Source: Limnohabitans sp. (GTDB lineage: Bacteria; Pseudomonadota; Gammaproteobacteria; Burkholderiales; Burkholderiaceae_C). From it: 64,000 bases of DNA. Location of the stretch: the NCBI RefSeq assembly GCF_030158565.1, contig NZ_JAOASQ010000010.1, positions 1 through 64,000 on the forward strand. Direction: 5' to 3'. The stretch's first letter is position 1, and every line of letters starts with the position of its first letter. Under the pieces are notes generated by a model. It saw nothing but the letters and a program-made list of their open reading frames with translations, had not been told where the DNA came from and did no database searches. The position numbers and the translations under genes were made by a program. Positions 18,595 to 28,228 of this stretch are shown here, piece by piece.

Positions 18595-21291
18595 ATGACA
18601 GCGGCCAACCCACATCAGCCGAAGCCCGATCTGGATTCGCAAGAGACCCGTGAATGGATGGACGCACTGTCCGCCGTGATTGAAAAAGAAGGTGGCGAAC
18701 GTGCCCACTTTCTGATTGAGCAACTCCTTGAACATGCCCGCGAGAACAGCATCGACATGCCGTTTTCCGCCACCACGGGCTACGTCAACACCATCGAGCC
18801 GCAGGAAGAAGAGCGCGCTCCTGGCAACCTCGAAATCGAAGAGCGCCTGCGCGCCTACATGCGTTGGAACGCCATGGCCATGGTCGTCAAGGCCAACCGC
18901 CACAACCCTGAAGACGGCGGCGATTTGGGTGGCCACATCGGCTCCTTCGCGTCTTTGGCCAGTTTGTTTGGCGCTGGCTTCAACCACTTTTGGCATGCCG
19001 AGAGTGAAAACCACGGTGGCGACTGCCTCTACATCCAGGGCCACGTGTCGCCCGGCGTGTACGCCCGCGCCTACCTCGAAGGCCGCCTGACCGAAGAGCA
19101 ACTGCTCAACTTCCGCCAGGAAGTGGACGGCAAGGGTCTGTCGAGCTACCCGCACCCCAAGCTCATGCCCGAGTTCTGGCAGTTCCCCACGGTGTCCATG
19201 GGCCTGGGCCCGCTGATGGCGATCTACCAGGCGCGTTTCCTGAAATACCTGCACGCCCGTGGCATTGCCAACACCGAAAACCGCAAGGTCTGGGTGTTCT
19301 GTGGCGACGGCGAGATGGACGAAGTCGAATCGCTGGGCGCGATCGGCCTGGCCGCACGCGAGAAGCTGGACAACCTGATTTTTGTCGTCAACTGCAACCT
19401 GCAGCGCCTGGATGGCCCGGTGCGCGGCAACGGCAAGATCGTGCAAGAACTCGAAGGCGAGTTCCGTGGTTCCGGCTGGAACGTCATCAAGTGCCTGTGG
19501 GGCAGCGAGTGGGACGACCTGTTGGCCCGCGACAAGGACGGCGCGCTGCGCAAGCTGATGATGGACACCCTGGATGGCGACTACCAGGCTTTCAAAGCCA
19601 ACGATGGCGCGTATGTGCGCAAGCATTTCTTTGGCCGCGACCCCCGCACACTGGAGATGGTGGCGCACCTCTCTGACAACGACATCTGGAACCTCAAGCG
19701 CGGTGGCCACGACCCTCAGAAGGTCTACGCCGCTTACCACAAGGCCGTCAACACCAAGGGCCAACCTACCGTGCTGCTGATCAAGACCGTCAAGGGCTTT
19801 GGCATGGGCAAGGCCGGTGAGGGCAAGAACACCGTCCACCAGACCAAGAAGCTGACGGACGAAGACATCAAGTACATGCGTGATCGCTTCAACCTGCCGA
19901 TCCCCGACAGCGAGTTGCCCAACATCCCTTTCTACAAGCCGGCAGAAGACACGCCCGAAATGCGTTACCTGCACGAGCGCCGCAAGGCGCTGGGTGGCTA
20001 CCTGCCACACCGCCGCACCAAGGCCGAAGAAAATTTCACCGTGCCTTCGCTCGACACCTTCAAGGCCGTGATGGAGCCCACTGCCGAAGGCCGTGAAATC
20101 TCCACGACCCAAGCCTATGTGCGCTTCCTCACGCAGCTCTTGCGTGACCAGGCCTTGGGCCCACGCGTCGTGCCCATCCTGGTGGACGAAGCCCGTACCT
20201 TCGGTATGGAAGGCCTGTTCCGCCAGATCGGTATCTACAACCCCGCAGGTCAAAACTACACCCCGGTCGACAAAGACCAGGTCATGTACTACAAGGAAGA
20301 CAAAGCCGGTCAGATCCTGCAAGAAGGCATCAACGAAGCCGGTGGCATGTCCAGCTGGATCGCTGCGGCCACCAGCTACTCGACCAGCAACCGCATCATG
20401 GTGCCGTTCTACGTGTACTACTCGATGTTCGGCTTCCAGCGCATTGGCGACCTGGCCTGGGCTGCGGGCGACATGCAAGCGCGCGGCTTCTTGCTGGGCG
20501 GCACATCGGGCCGCACCACGCTCAACGGCGAAGGCTTGCAGCACGAAGACGGTCACAGCCACATCATGGCCAACACCATCCCCAACTGCGTGTCTTATGA
20601 CCCCACCTTCGCACACGAAGTCGGCGTCATCCTGCACCACGGTTTGAAGCGCATGGTCGAGAAGCAAGACAACGTCTTCTATTACCTGACGTTGCTGAAC
20701 GAAAACTACGCCATGCCCGGCCTCACACCCGGCACCGAAGAGCAGATCATCAAGGGCATGTATTTGTGCAAGCCTGGTGCCGCTGGTGAAAAGCGCGTGC
20801 AATTGCTGGGTTCGGGCACCATCCTGCGCGAATCGATTGCCGCCCAAACCCTGCTGGCCACCGACTGGGGCATTCAGGCCGATGTGTGGAGCTGCCCAAG
20901 CTTCAACGAACTGACCCGCGACGGCCAGGACGCCGAGCGCTTCAACTTGCTGCACCCGCTGGAAACACCCCGTGTGTCGTTTGTCGGTCAACAACTGGCC
21001 AAGCACAGCGGCCCCGTGGTGGCCTCGACCGACTACATGAAGGCCTATGCCGAGCAGATCCGTCCTTTCATTCCGAAAGACCGCACCTACAAAGTGCTGG
21101 GCACCGATGGTTTTGGCCGCTCCGACTTCCGCAGCAAGCTGCGCGAGCACTTCGAGGTCAACCGCCACTACATCGTGGTTGCGGCCCTGAAGGCGCTGAG
21201 CGAAGAGGGCAAAGTGCCCGTCGCTCAGGTGGCTGAGGCCATCAAGAAGTACGGCATCAAGACCGACAAGATCAACCCGCTGTACGCATAA
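18595..21291 (+). CDS. aceE: pyruvate dehydrogenase E1 component (homodimeric)
   Basis: An 898-aa thiamine-diphosphate enzyme that decarboxylates pyruvate and acetylates the lipoyl group of E2. It is the single-chain E1 type of gamma- and betaproteobacteria. The ThDP motif begins GDGEMDE near 238. Other family stretches include HLSDNDIWNLKRGGHD and the C-terminal QIRPFIPKDRTYKVLGTDGFGRSD region. It is the first gene of aceE-aceF-lpdA, 15 bp upstream of aceF. Confidence 0.97.
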   Translation: MTAANPHQPKPDLDSQETREWMDALSAVIEKEGGERAHFLIEQLLEHARENSIDMPFSATTGYVNTIEPQEEERAPGNLEIEERLRAYMRWNAMAMVVKANRHNPEDGGDLGGHIGSFASLASLFGAGFNHFWHAESENHGGDCLYIQGHVSPGVYARAYLEGRLTEEQLLNFRQEVDGKGLSSYPHPKLMPEFWQFPTVSMGLGPLMAIYQARFLKYLHARGIANTENRKVWVFCGDGEMDEVESLGAIGLAAREKLDNLIFVVNCNLQRLDGPVRGNGKIVQELEGEFRGSGWNVIKCLWGSEWDDLLARDKDGALRKLMMDTLDGDYQAFKANDGAYVRKHFFGRDPRTLEMVAHLSDNDIWNLKRGGHDPQKVYAAYHKAVNTKGQPTVLLIKTVKGFGMGKAGEGKNTVHQTKKLTDEDIKYMRDRFNLPIPDSELPNIPFYKPAEDTPEMRYLHERRKALGGYLPHRRTKAEENFTVPSLDTFKAVMEPTAEGREISTTQAYVRFLTQLLRDQALGPRVVPILVDEARTFGMEGLFRQIGIYNPAGQNYTPVDKDQVMYYKEDKAGQILQEGINEAGGMSSWIAAATSYSTSNRIMVPFYVYYSMFGFQRIGDLAWAAGDMQARGFLLGGTSGRTTLNGEGLQHEDGHSHIMANTIPNCVSYDPTFAHEVGVILHHGLKRMVEKQDNVFYYLTLLNENYAMPGLTPGTEEQIIKGMYLCKPGAAGEKRVQLLGSGTILRESIAAQTLLATDWGIQADVWSCPSFNELTRDGQDAERFNLLHPLETPRVSFVGQQLAKHSGPVVASTDYMKAYAEQIRPFIPKDRTYKVLGTDGFGRSDFRSKLREHFEVNRHYIVVAALKALSEEGKVPVAQVAEAIKKYGIKTDKINPLYA

Positions 21292-21306
21292 ATTCGGGAG
21301 ACACAC

Positions 21307-23031
21307 ATGGCATTGGTAGAAGTACAAGTCCCGGACATCGGGGATTTTGATGAAGTGACCGTCATCGAGTTGATGGTCAAAGTGGGCGACACCGTCAAAG
21401 CCGAGCAATCGCTGATCACGGTCGAGTCCGACAAAGCCTCGATGGAAATCCCGTCGAGCACGGCGGGCGTGGTCAAGGAAATGCGCGTGGCCCTGGGCGA
21501 CAAGGTCAAGCAAGGCTCGATCGTGTTGGTGGTGGAGGCTGCTGGCGCGGCAGCTGCACCTGCCGTCGCTGCAAGCGTATCTCCCGTCACGGCGAGCGCC
21601 GCTCCTGTCACTGCAAGCGCCTCTCCCGTCATTGCGAGCGAAGCGAAGCAATCCAGTGGAGCGACCGCTGCCCCCGCTGCACAAGCCACAGGCCCTGTCG
21701 AAGTGCGCATTCCCGACATCGGCGACTTCAAAGACGTGGCCGTCATCGAAGTCATGGTCAAGCCCGGCGACACCATCAAGGTCGAGCAATCGCTGATCAC
21801 GGTCGAGTCCGACAAAGCCTCGATGGAAATCCCGTCCTCGGCTGCTGGCGTGCTCAAAGAGCTCAAAGTCAAAGTGGGCGACACGGTCAACATTGGTGAC
21901 CTGCTGGCGGTGCTGGAGGGCACCGCTGCTGCTGCGCCTGTGGCATCTGCTGCTGTTGCTGCCCCCGCAGTGGCCGTGGCTTCAGCGCCTGTATTTGCAC
22001 CTGCTGCAGCGCAAACGCCTGTGGCCGCTGCAGCCGCTGCCGTGGCAGCGCCCGCCCACGCCCCCGGTGGTGCCACGCTGGGCTTACCCCATGCGTCGCC
22101 CTCGGTGCGCAAGTTTGCCCGCGAGCTGGGTGTGCCGCTGGACGAAGTTAAAGGCTCCGGCCGCAAGGGCCGCATCACCACAGACGACGTGCAAGCCTTC
22201 ACCAAGGCCATCATGTCGGGCGCTGCACAAACCAAGGCACAGGCTGCCAAGGCCCCTGCGCAAGGTTCGGGTGGCGGCGGCTCCGAGTTGGGCCTGATCC
22301 CCTGGCCCAAGGTGGACTTTGCCAAGTTCGGCCCGATCGAGCGCAAGGAAATGTCGCGCATCAAGAAGATCAGCGGCGCCAACCTCTTGCGCAACGCCGT
22401 GATGATCCCGGCCGTCACCAACCACGACGATGCCGACATCACCGACCTCGAAGCCTTCCGCGTCTCGACCAACAAAGAGAACGAGAAGAGCGGCGTCAAG
22501 GTCACCATGCTGGCCTTCCTGATCAAGGCCTGCGTGGCCGCGCTCAAGAAGTTCCCCGAGTTCAACAGTTCGTTGGACGCTGCATCAGACAATTCGGCGC
22601 TGATCTACAAACAGTACTACCACATCGGTTTTGCCGCCGACACGCCCAACGGCCTGGTGGTGCCTGTGATCAAGGACGCCGACAAAAAAGGTGTCCTGCA
22701 GATCAGCCAGGAAATGGGCGAGTTGGCCAAAAAGGCACGTGACGGCAAGCTCGGCCCCGCCGACATGTCGGGTGCGACCTTCACCATCTCCAGCCTGGGT
22801 GGCATCGGTGGCAAGTACTTCACGCCCATCATCAATGCGCCCGAAGTGGCCATTTTGGGCGTGTGCAAGAGCACCATGGAACCCGTCTGGGACGGCAAGG
22901 CCTTCCAGCCTCGCCTGATGCTGCCCCTGTCTTTGACATGGGACCACCGCGTCATCGACGGCGCCGCAGCGGCACGCTTCAACGCGTTCCTGGGTCAAAT
23001 CCTCAGCGACTTCCGTCGCGTGTTGCTCTAA
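21307..23031 (+). CDS. aceF: pyruvate dehydrogenase E2, dihydrolipoamide acetyltransferase
   Basis: A 574-aa acyltransferase core of the pyruvate dehydrogenase complex. Two lipoyl domains carry lipoylated lysines K43 and K170, each in ESDKAS. Ala/Pro-rich linkers flank a peripheral-subunit-binding domain (about 260-295, SPSVRKFARELGV). The catalytic domain ends with DHRVIDGAAAARF, active His about 547. The first linker is built from four 21-bp tandem units (21560-21643) and runs into a sequence resembling a dispersed genomic repeat. The two lipoyl coding regions share a perfect 54-bp block. Confidence 0.97.
   Translation: MALVEVQVPDIGDFDEVTVIELMVKVGDTVKAEQSLITVESDKASMEIPSSTAGVVKEMRVALGDKVKQGSIVLVVEAAGAAAAPAVAASVSPVTASAAPVTASASPVIASEAKQSSGATAAPAAQATGPVEVRIPDIGDFKDVAVIEVMVKPGDTIKVEQSLITVESDKASMEIPSSAAGVLKELKVKVGDTVNIGDLLAVLEGTAAAAPVASAAVAAPAVAVASAPVFAPAAAQTPVAAAAAAVAAPAHAPGGATLGLPHASPSVRKFARELGVPLDEVKGSGRKGRITTDDVQAFTKAIMSGAAQTKAQAAKAPAQGSGGGGSELGLIPWPKVDFAKFGPIERKEMSRIKKISGANLLRNAVMIPAVTNHDDADITDLEAFRVSTNKENEKSGVKVTMLAFLIKACVAALKKFPEFNSSLDAASDNSALIYKQYYHIGFAADTPNGLVVPVIKDADKKGVLQISQEMGELAKKARDGKLGPADMSGATFTISSLGGIGGKYFTPIINAPEVAILGVCKSTMEPVWDGKAFQPRLMLPLSLTWDHRVIDGAAAARFNAFLGQILSDFRRVLL
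21402..21455 (+). repeat. 54-bp perfect repeat in the first lipoyl domain (partner 21783-21836)
   Basis: Bases 21402-21455 and 21783-21836 are identical, covering the lipoyl-lysine region of both E2 lipoyl domains. A slightly diverged third copy is in lpdA near 23134-23190. Confidence 0.9.
21560..21643 (+). repeat. 21-bp tandem repeat encoding the aceF interdomain linker
   Basis: Four in-frame degenerate 21-bp units (21560, 21581, 21602, 21623) encode 7-residue units of the type SPVTASA. The last continues at 21628-21655 into ATTGCGAGCGAAGCGAAGCA, which resembles a dispersed repeat found in many proteobacteria. Confidence 0.75.
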
Positions 23032-23040
23032 GGACTTGAT

Positions 23041-24900
23041 ATGGCAATGATTGATATCCAAGTTCCAGACATCGGCGACTTCGACGAAGTGGCCGTGATC
23101 GAGTTGCTGGTCAAACCCGGCGACACCGTCAAGGCCGAGCAATCGCTCATCACCGTCGAGTCCGACAAGGCCTCGATGGAAATCCCGTCCTCCCACGCTG
23201 GCGTTGTGAAGGAACTCAAAGTCAAGCTCGGCGACAAGGTCAAGCAAGGCTCTGTCGTGTTGGTGCTCGAAGGCGAGGGCGCTGCTGCGTCTGCCGCCTC
23301 AGCACCCGCTGCTGCATCTACACCGGCATCTACACCCACGTCGGCACCGACCGCTTCAGCCGCAGCGCCTGCGGTGGCTGCAGGTCCCGCACCCGTGGCT
23401 TCGAGCTTCGGTGGCTCTGCCGACATCGAGTGCGATGTGCTCGTGTTGGGCGGTGGCCCAGGCGGCTATTCGGCAGCCTTCCGCGCGGCCGACCTCGGCT
23501 TGAACGTCGTCATCGTTGAGCGCTACGCCACCTTGGGCGGTGTGTGTTTGAACGTGGGTTGCATTCCATCCAAAGCCTTGCTGCACGTCGCAGCCGTCAT
23601 GGACGAAGTCAGCCACATGGCCGACTTGGGTGTGGACTTCGGTGCACCCGTGGTCAACATCGACAAGCTGCGCGGCCACAAAGAAAAAGTCATCGGCAAA
23701 CTCACCGGCGGCTTGGCTGCCATGGCCAAGATGCGCAAGGTCACCACCGTGCGCGGCTTGGGCCAATTCGTGGGTGCCAACCACCTTGAAGTGTCCGAGA
23801 CCACTGGCACCGCGCAAGAACAAAACGGCAGCAAAAAAGTGATCGCCTTCAAGAAGGCCATCATCGCCGCAGGCTCACAAGCCGTGCGTTTGCCTTTCAT
23901 GCCCAACGACCCCCGCGTGGTTGACAGCACAGGCGCTTTGGAACTCAAAGAAGTGCCCAAGCGCATGCTCATCTTGGGCGGCGGCATCATCGGTCTGGAG
24001 ATGGGCACGGTTTACAGCACGCTGGGCGCACGCCTGGACGTGGTGGAAATGATGGACGGCCTCATGCAAGGCGCTGACCGCGACTTGGTCAAGATCTGGC
24101 AAAAGATGAACGCCAAGCGCTTTGACAACATCATGCTCAAGACCAAGACCGTGTCCGCACGCGCCTTGCCCGAAGGCATTGAAGTCACGTTTGCACCGGC
24201 AGAAGAGGGCGGCACAGCCCCCGCGCCGCAGGTGTACGACCTCGTGTTGCAAGCCGTGGGCCGCACGCCCAATGGCAAAAAACTCGCTGCTGAAAAAGCA
24301 GGCGTGGCGGTGACCGACCGAGGCTTTATCAACGTCGACATCCAAATGCGCACCAACGTGCCGCACATCTTTGCCATTGGCGACATCGTGGGCCAGCCCA
24401 TGTTGGCGCACAAGGCGGTGCACGAAGCACATGTGGCGGCTGAAGTCATCGCGGGCGAGTTGCAAGGCAACAAAGAACTCGCTGCCGCTGCTTTCAACGC
24501 CCGCGTCATCCCCAGCGTCGCCTACACCGACCCCGAAGTGGCTTGGGTGGGCTTGACCGAAGACCAAGCCAAAGCGCAAGGCATCAAGGTGAAAAAGGGC
24601 TTGTTCCCCTGGACCGCCTCGGGCCGCGCCATTGCCAACGGCCGCGACGAAGGCGTGACCAAACTGCTGTTTGACGATTCACCCGAGGCCCACGGCCACG
24701 GCAAGATCTTGGGCGGCGGCATGGTGGGCACGCATGCGGGCGACATGATTGGCGAGATCGCTCTGGCCATCGAAATGGGCGCAGACGCTGTGGACATCGG
24801 CAAAACCATCCACCCACACCCCACGCTGGGCGAGAGCATCGGCATGGCGGCGGAGGTGGCACACGGCAGTTGCACGGACTTGCCGCCTGGCAAGAAGTAA
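23041..24900 (+). CDS. lpdA: dihydrolipoamide dehydrogenase (PDH E3) with N-terminal lipoyl domain
   Basis: A 619-aa flavoprotein that reoxidises the dihydrolipoyl groups of the pyruvate dehydrogenase complex with NAD. It begins with a complete lipoyl domain (about 1-80, K43 in ESDKAS), then an Ala/Pro linker, then the FAD domain ([11 protein letters not shown] near 141) with redox disulfide C169-C174 in [13 protein letters not shown]. The NAD domain shows [10 protein letters not shown] and the C-terminal interface ends in the HPHPTLGES His-Pro motif. Lipoyl-bearing E3 is known in Ralstonia, Neisseria and relatives. Confidence 0.96.
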   Translation: MAMIDIQVPDIGDFDEVAVIELLVKPGDTVKAEQSLITVESDKASMEIPSSHAGVVKELKVKLGDKVKQGSVVLVLEGEGAAASAASAPAAASTPASTPTSAPTASAAAPAVAAGPAPVASSFGGSADIECDVLVLGGGPGGYSAAFRAADLGLNVVIVERYATLGGVCLNVGCIPSKALLHVAAVMDEVSHMADLGVDFGAPVVNIDKLRGHKEKVIGKLTGGLAAMAKMRKVTTVRGLGQFVGANHLEVSETTGTAQEQNGSKKVIAFKKAIIAAGSQAVRLPFMPNDPRVVDSTGALELKEVPKRMLILGGGIIGLEMGTVYSTLGARLDVVEMMDGLMQGADRDLVKIWQKMNAKRFDNIMLKTKTVSARALPEGIEVTFAPAEEGGTAPAPQVYDLVLQAVGRTPNGKKLAAEKAGVAVTDRGFINVDIQMRTNVPHIFAIGDIVGQPMLAHKAVHEAHVAAEVIAGELQGNKELAAAAFNARVIPSVAYTDPEVAWVGLTEDQAKAQGIKVKKGLFPWTASGRAIANGRDEGVTKLLFDDSPEAHGHGKILGGGMVGTHAGDMIGEIALAIEMGADAVDIGKTIHPHPTLGESIGMAAEVAHGSCTDLPPGKK

Positions 24901-24920
24901 ACGCTTCAAGCCCCAACTGA

Positions 24921-24954
24921 AAAGCCGCCAACCTGAAAGGGTTGGCGGCTTTTT
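24921..24954 (+). terminator. terminator of aceE-aceF-lpdA
   Basis: A 13-bp perfect stem (24921-24933 with 24940-24952), 6-base loop, then T bases. It lies 20 bases after the lpdA stop. Confidence 0.9.
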
Positions 24955-25007
24955 CACATCAGGCCTTGAAAGCAGGGCAGCCTAGTTCAGCGGCCCATTT
25001 TTTTGAA

Positions 25008-25790
25008 TCAATCGGCATAACCCGGGTTCACCCGGTCAATCACCCGCATCATGGCTTCAAAAAAAAGGCGCTCGCGTTCGCTGCGGGGGTGGCGGTCTTG
25101 CGGGCTGGGGTTTTTGATGCGCTGGATGACCGATTCGGTCAGCACGTTCAGGGGCTGGCCTGTGCCCATGGCCAGCACTTGGGTGCGGCAGGCTTTTTCG
25201 AGTTTGTAAAGCCTGCGGTAGGCTTGTGCCACGGTATCGCCAACCGTCATCACGCCATGGTTTTTCATGAAGAGGACGGTTTTGCCGCCGCTCATCAGCT
25301 GCGACAAGCGTTCGCCCTCGGACAATTCTGCGGCCAGCCCGGTGTAGTGGTCATCGTAGGCGATGACGCCGTCAAAAAAGGCGGCGGTTTGGGTGGCGGG
25401 CAGCAAGCGGTTGGCTTTGAGCATGTTCAAAGCCAGTGCCCAGGGCTGGTGGGTGTGCAGCACCACTTTGGCACCCGTGAGGCGGTGCACCGGGGCGTGG
25501 ATCGATTGCGCCGACAGCTCGACCACGCCCGTGCCTTCCAGCGTTTCGCCCGCTTCGTTGAAAACCATCATGGTGCTGGCTTTGGCTTCAGACCAGTGCA
25601 CGCCAAAGGGCGAGATCAGGTACTGGTCTTCACGCCCAGGCACCATGACGGTGAAATGGTTGTCGATGCCTTCGTCAAAGTCGTGCAGCACCGCCAAACG
25701 CAAAGCGGCGGCCAAGTGCACCTTGGCTTGCCAAACGGGGTCGTCTTGGCTGTGTGATGTGGCGTTTGCTGAGGTTGATGCGGACGACAT
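25008..25790 (-). CDS. class II aldolase/adducin family protein
   Basis: A 260-aa protein of the AraD/FucA-type class II aldolase superfamily. Metal-ligand motifs are visible: HFTVMVPG early, HTHQPWALAL in the middle (HxH zinc ligands) and the MKNHGVMTVG segment with a further His. Such enzymes cleave or epimerise sugar phosphates, or act as decarboxylases on aromatic-derived acids; the substrate cannot be told here. ATG 25790 is chosen (AAGAG precedes) over one 14 codons upstream. It is convergent with lpdA and has its own spacer. Confidence 0.85.
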   Translation of the reverse strand: MSSASTSANATSHSQDDPVWQAKVHLAAALRLAVLHDFDEGIDNHFTVMVPGREDQYLISPFGVHWSEAKASTMMVFNEAGETLEGTGVVELSAQSIHAPVHRLTGAKVVLHTHQPWALALNMLKANRLLPATQTAAFFDGVIAYDDHYTGLAAELSEGERLSQLMSGGKTVLFMKNHGVMTVGDTVAQAYRRLYKLEKACRTQVLAMGTGQPLNVLTESVIQRIKNPSPQDRHPRSERERLFFEAMMRVIDRVNPGYAD

Positions 25791-25888
25791 GGGTGCTCTT
25801 TCGATGAGGGATCTGGACTGCACTTTATGCATGTACGGTCTGCAGAACTGTCACGTGTGCGGCAAAAGGATACGCGCCGAAAAGCTGC

Positions 25889-26788
25889 TCAATGCGCCCC
25901 GAGGTAACACCCCTCAGCCCGCTCCCCATCCGATTCATCACCTTCTTCGCTGCACAGCGCCGCAATCAAGGCTTGGTCCACCACCTGGCCGGGCAGCAGC
26001 AGCTCTTCATTCGTCCAGCGCTTGACCAAGTGGCCATTGGCCACGCCGCCGGTGTGGGGGGCTTGGTAGGCGCGGCGGTGTTGCATGGTGATGCCGCTGT
26101 TGGCGTTGGCAATGAAGCGGCTTTCGCCCAAGGCCCAAGGTTCAAAGTAGGCGTTGGCGGCGGCATCGACTTGGCGGAAGTAGCTGCGTGCGCCTTCGGC
26201 GTTGAGCTTTTTGCGCACGGTGCGCGTGATGAGGCCTTGCAAGTGGTCGAGCGCGGCGTCGTCCATCTGGTCCAGTGTTTCGCGGCGCATGTCTTGCCCA
26301 GCGAGTGCCGCGTTGGCAGCCAGCTCCGTGGGCAGCACCTGCACCATGGCTTTGACCACATCGCGGTGCGGTGCCACGGCGGTGGCCACGCCGCGTGTTT
26401 GCGGCTGGATGGGGCAGCGAATTTCCACAAAGCGCGGCTTGACGGGGCCGGTGCAGCCGTCGTGGTGGTAGTACTCGCCTTGGCTCAGCCGCCCTTTGCT
26501 GGAGCGCCCGCGCACGTCGCGGTAGGTGGGGTGCTCTGTGTGTGTATTCAGGCACACCACCAAGCCGGTGGCATCCACCAATTGGTAAAAGGCTTCGCGC
26601 CATTCGGGCAAGAGCAGTTGCTCGTGCAGGTAGTCGCAGGGCGCTGTGCCTTCTTGGCCGACTTCACCTTCGATCACCAACACAAACGGCTTGGGCCTGC
26701 GCACGCGCCACAAGGCGTTGGCAAAGTCCAGCACTGTGTTGGTGGTTTCTGGGGGTGTGTCGGCACATGGGGCCGTGGCTTCGGACAT
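25889..26788 (-). CDS. putative Fe(II)/2-oxoglutarate-dependent oxygenase-like protein
   Basis: A 299-aa protein resembling the TauD/clavaminate synthase fold. The motif YYHHDGCTGP offers HxD iron ligands and QHRRAYQAP near the C-terminus could supply the distal His and the 2-oxoglutarate-binding Arg. Between them is RCPIQPQTRGVA, a typical strand following the HxD. Substrate unknown. ATG 26788 (MSEATAP) is preferred over an in-frame start at 26947 that would add an unlikely 53-residue extension. The family call rests on motif spacing only. Confidence 0.5.
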   Translation of the reverse strand: MSEATAPCADTPPETTNTVLDFANALWRVRRPKPFVLVIEGEVGQEGTAPCDYLHEQLLLPEWREAFYQLVDATGLVVCLNTHTEHPTYRDVRGRSSKGRLSQGEYYHHDGCTGPVKPRFVEIRCPIQPQTRGVATAVAPHRDVVKAMVQVLPTELAANAALAGQDMRRETLDQMDDAALDHLQGLITRTVRKKLNAEGARSYFRQVDAAANAYFEPWALGESRFIANANSGITMQHRRAYQAPHTGGVANGHLVKRWTNEELLLPGQVVDQALIAALCSEEGDESDGERAEGCYLGAH

Positions 26789-26930
26789 GGTGGAAATTCG
26801 GTTGTGGTTGGGCTCGAACAGCGATCCCAGGACCGGGCCAATTTTAGGGCTTCGCAGGGGTGTCTTCTGCAGGACTGATCCTGTGCTGGGCGCATGAAAG
26901 AATGATCTCAAACACCCCAACACGGAGACA

Positions 26931-27240
26931 AATGATGCTTTTTGCATTCATCTTGATCGATAAACCCGACTCGTCCGCGCTGCGCCAGCGCGTTCGGCCC
27001 GAGCACAAGGCTTATTTGGCGGCCGCAGCTGAGCGCATCGCGTTTGCAGGGCCGTTCACCCACGACGATGGCAGCACCATGTTGGGCAGTTTGTTGGTGA
27101 TGGATTTCCCCAGCCGCGATGCGGCGCATGCGTGGCTGGCCGATGAGCCGTTCACCCGAGCCGGTTTGTATGGCAGCGCATCGGTGCAGGCCTTTGTGAA
27201 CCTATGGCCCCAAAAAATGGGCTTTCCGCCCGCAGCATGA
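26931..27240 (+). CDS. YciI-like protein
   Basis: A 102-aa protein of the YCII-related ferredoxin-like fold: MMLFAFILIDKPD, RPEHKAYL with the conserved His, GPFTHDDGSTMLGSLLVMD and ADEPFTRAGLY. YciI proteins are small dimeric enzymes or accessory proteins of poorly known function, often beside catabolic oxygenases. A GGAGA at 26923 precedes the double ATG. It begins a four-gene run with the Dabb, SnoaL-type and Bug genes. Confidence 0.8.
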
Positions 27241-27252
27241 AGGACATACGCC

Positions 27253-27555
27253 ATGATCAAACACATTGTGATGTGGAACGTGCGCGGCGACTCAGCCGAA
27301 GAGCGCCTGGGGGCTGTGAATCAGATTCAGCGCAGCTTTGAGAGTTTGCGAGGCCGTATCCCTGGTTTGCTGCACCTGGAAATCGGGGTGGACAGCAGCC
27401 GCATCGACTACGCCTGCGATGTGGTGCTTTACAGCGAGTTTGACAGCCAGGCCTCGCTGGATGCCTATGCCAGTCACCCAGAGCACACGCGTGTGAAGAA
27501 TGAGGTGGCAGATTTGCGCATTGCGCGCCACCAAGTGGACTACACCCCCAATTGA
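27253..27555 (+). CDS. Dabb (stress-responsive A/B barrel) domain protein
   Basis: A 100-aa protein matching the Dabb fold: starts MIKHIVMWNV, then the loop RGRIPGLLHLEIGVD and the DVVLYSEFDSQASLDAYASHPEH core. These dimeric alpha/beta barrels are related to cyclases and isomerases and are common in catabolic gene groups. It follows the YciI gene by 12 bp and precedes the SnoaL-type gene by 18 bp, so all are probably cotranscribed. Confidence 0.85.
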   Translation: MIKHIVMWNVRGDSAEERLGAVNQIQRSFESLRGRIPGLLHLEIGVDSSRIDYACDVVLYSEFDSQASLDAYASHPEHTRVKNEVADLRIARHQVDYTPN

Positions 27556-27573
27556 TTGATCAGGAGACAAGAG

Positions 27574-28191
27574 ATGAGCCCAGCATTGAACGACGAGTTG
27601 TTGATCCGCCAAATGGTCGAGCGTTGGGCCGTATGGCGCGACGCCGGCGATTGGGACCGCTTTGCCACCGTGTGGCACCCCGAGGGTGTGATGATGGCCA
27701 CCTGGTTTCAGGGGCCGTTCAGCGAATTCATCCGCGTGACCCAAGAAGGTTGGGCCAAGGGCGTGAGCATCCTGCACTTTCTGGGCGGCTCTGCCGTCGA
27801 GGTCGCGGGTGACCGGGCCATTGCCCAGACCAAGATGACCATTTCGCAGCGCGGCATGGTGGAGGGCGAAAACGGCCCCGTGCTGTGCGATGTGGTTTGC
27901 ACAGGGCGGTTTTACGATTTCGTGACCCGTCACAACGGCGAGTGGAAGTTGCTGCACCGCCAACCGATCTACGAAAAAGACCGCATTGATCCGGTGGACT
28001 CCACGGCTGTGCTCAAGCTTGACACAGCGGCACTGGCCACCTTCCCGGAGGGTTATCGCCATCTGGCCTATATCCAGACGCGCATTGGTTACACGGTCAA
28101 GATGGACATGCCCATGCTCAAGGGCCCGGTGGTCGATGAGCTGTACAAGCGCGGCGCACGCTGGCTCGCTGGTGGCGCACTGGAGCGCTGA
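27574..28191 (+). CDS. SnoaL/NTF2-like domain protein
   Basis: A 205-aa protein whose first 140 residues follow the NTF2-like cone fold (LLIRQMVERWAVWRDAGDWDRFATVWHPEG at its start, NGEWKLLHRQPIYEKD at the end of the domain). SnoaL-like proteins act as cyclases, dehydratases or isomerases or as subunits of ring hydroxylases. ATG 27574 follows AGGAGAC (27562-27568). A TTG at 27556 is in frame but less likely. The substrate is unknown. Confidence 0.8.
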   Translation: MSPALNDELLIRQMVERWAVWRDAGDWDRFATVWHPEGVMMATWFQGPFSEFIRVTQEGWAKGVSILHFLGGSAVEVAGDRAIAQTKMTISQRGMVEGENGPVLCDVVCTGRFYDFVTRHNGEWKLLHRQPIYEKDRIDPVDSTAVLKLDTAALATFPEGYRHLAYIQTRIGYTVKMDMPMLKGPVVDELYKRGARWLAGGALER

Positions 28192-28228
28192 GTTCAAAAA
28201 ATCGCATTCATTTTGTGAGGTGAATTCC

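Noticed and set aside
18568-21789. 1073-codon open frame on the minus strand across aceE
   Set aside because: It is antisense to a textbook aceE/aceF coding region; the composition reflects GC-rich third positions, and no domain or ribosome site is visible.
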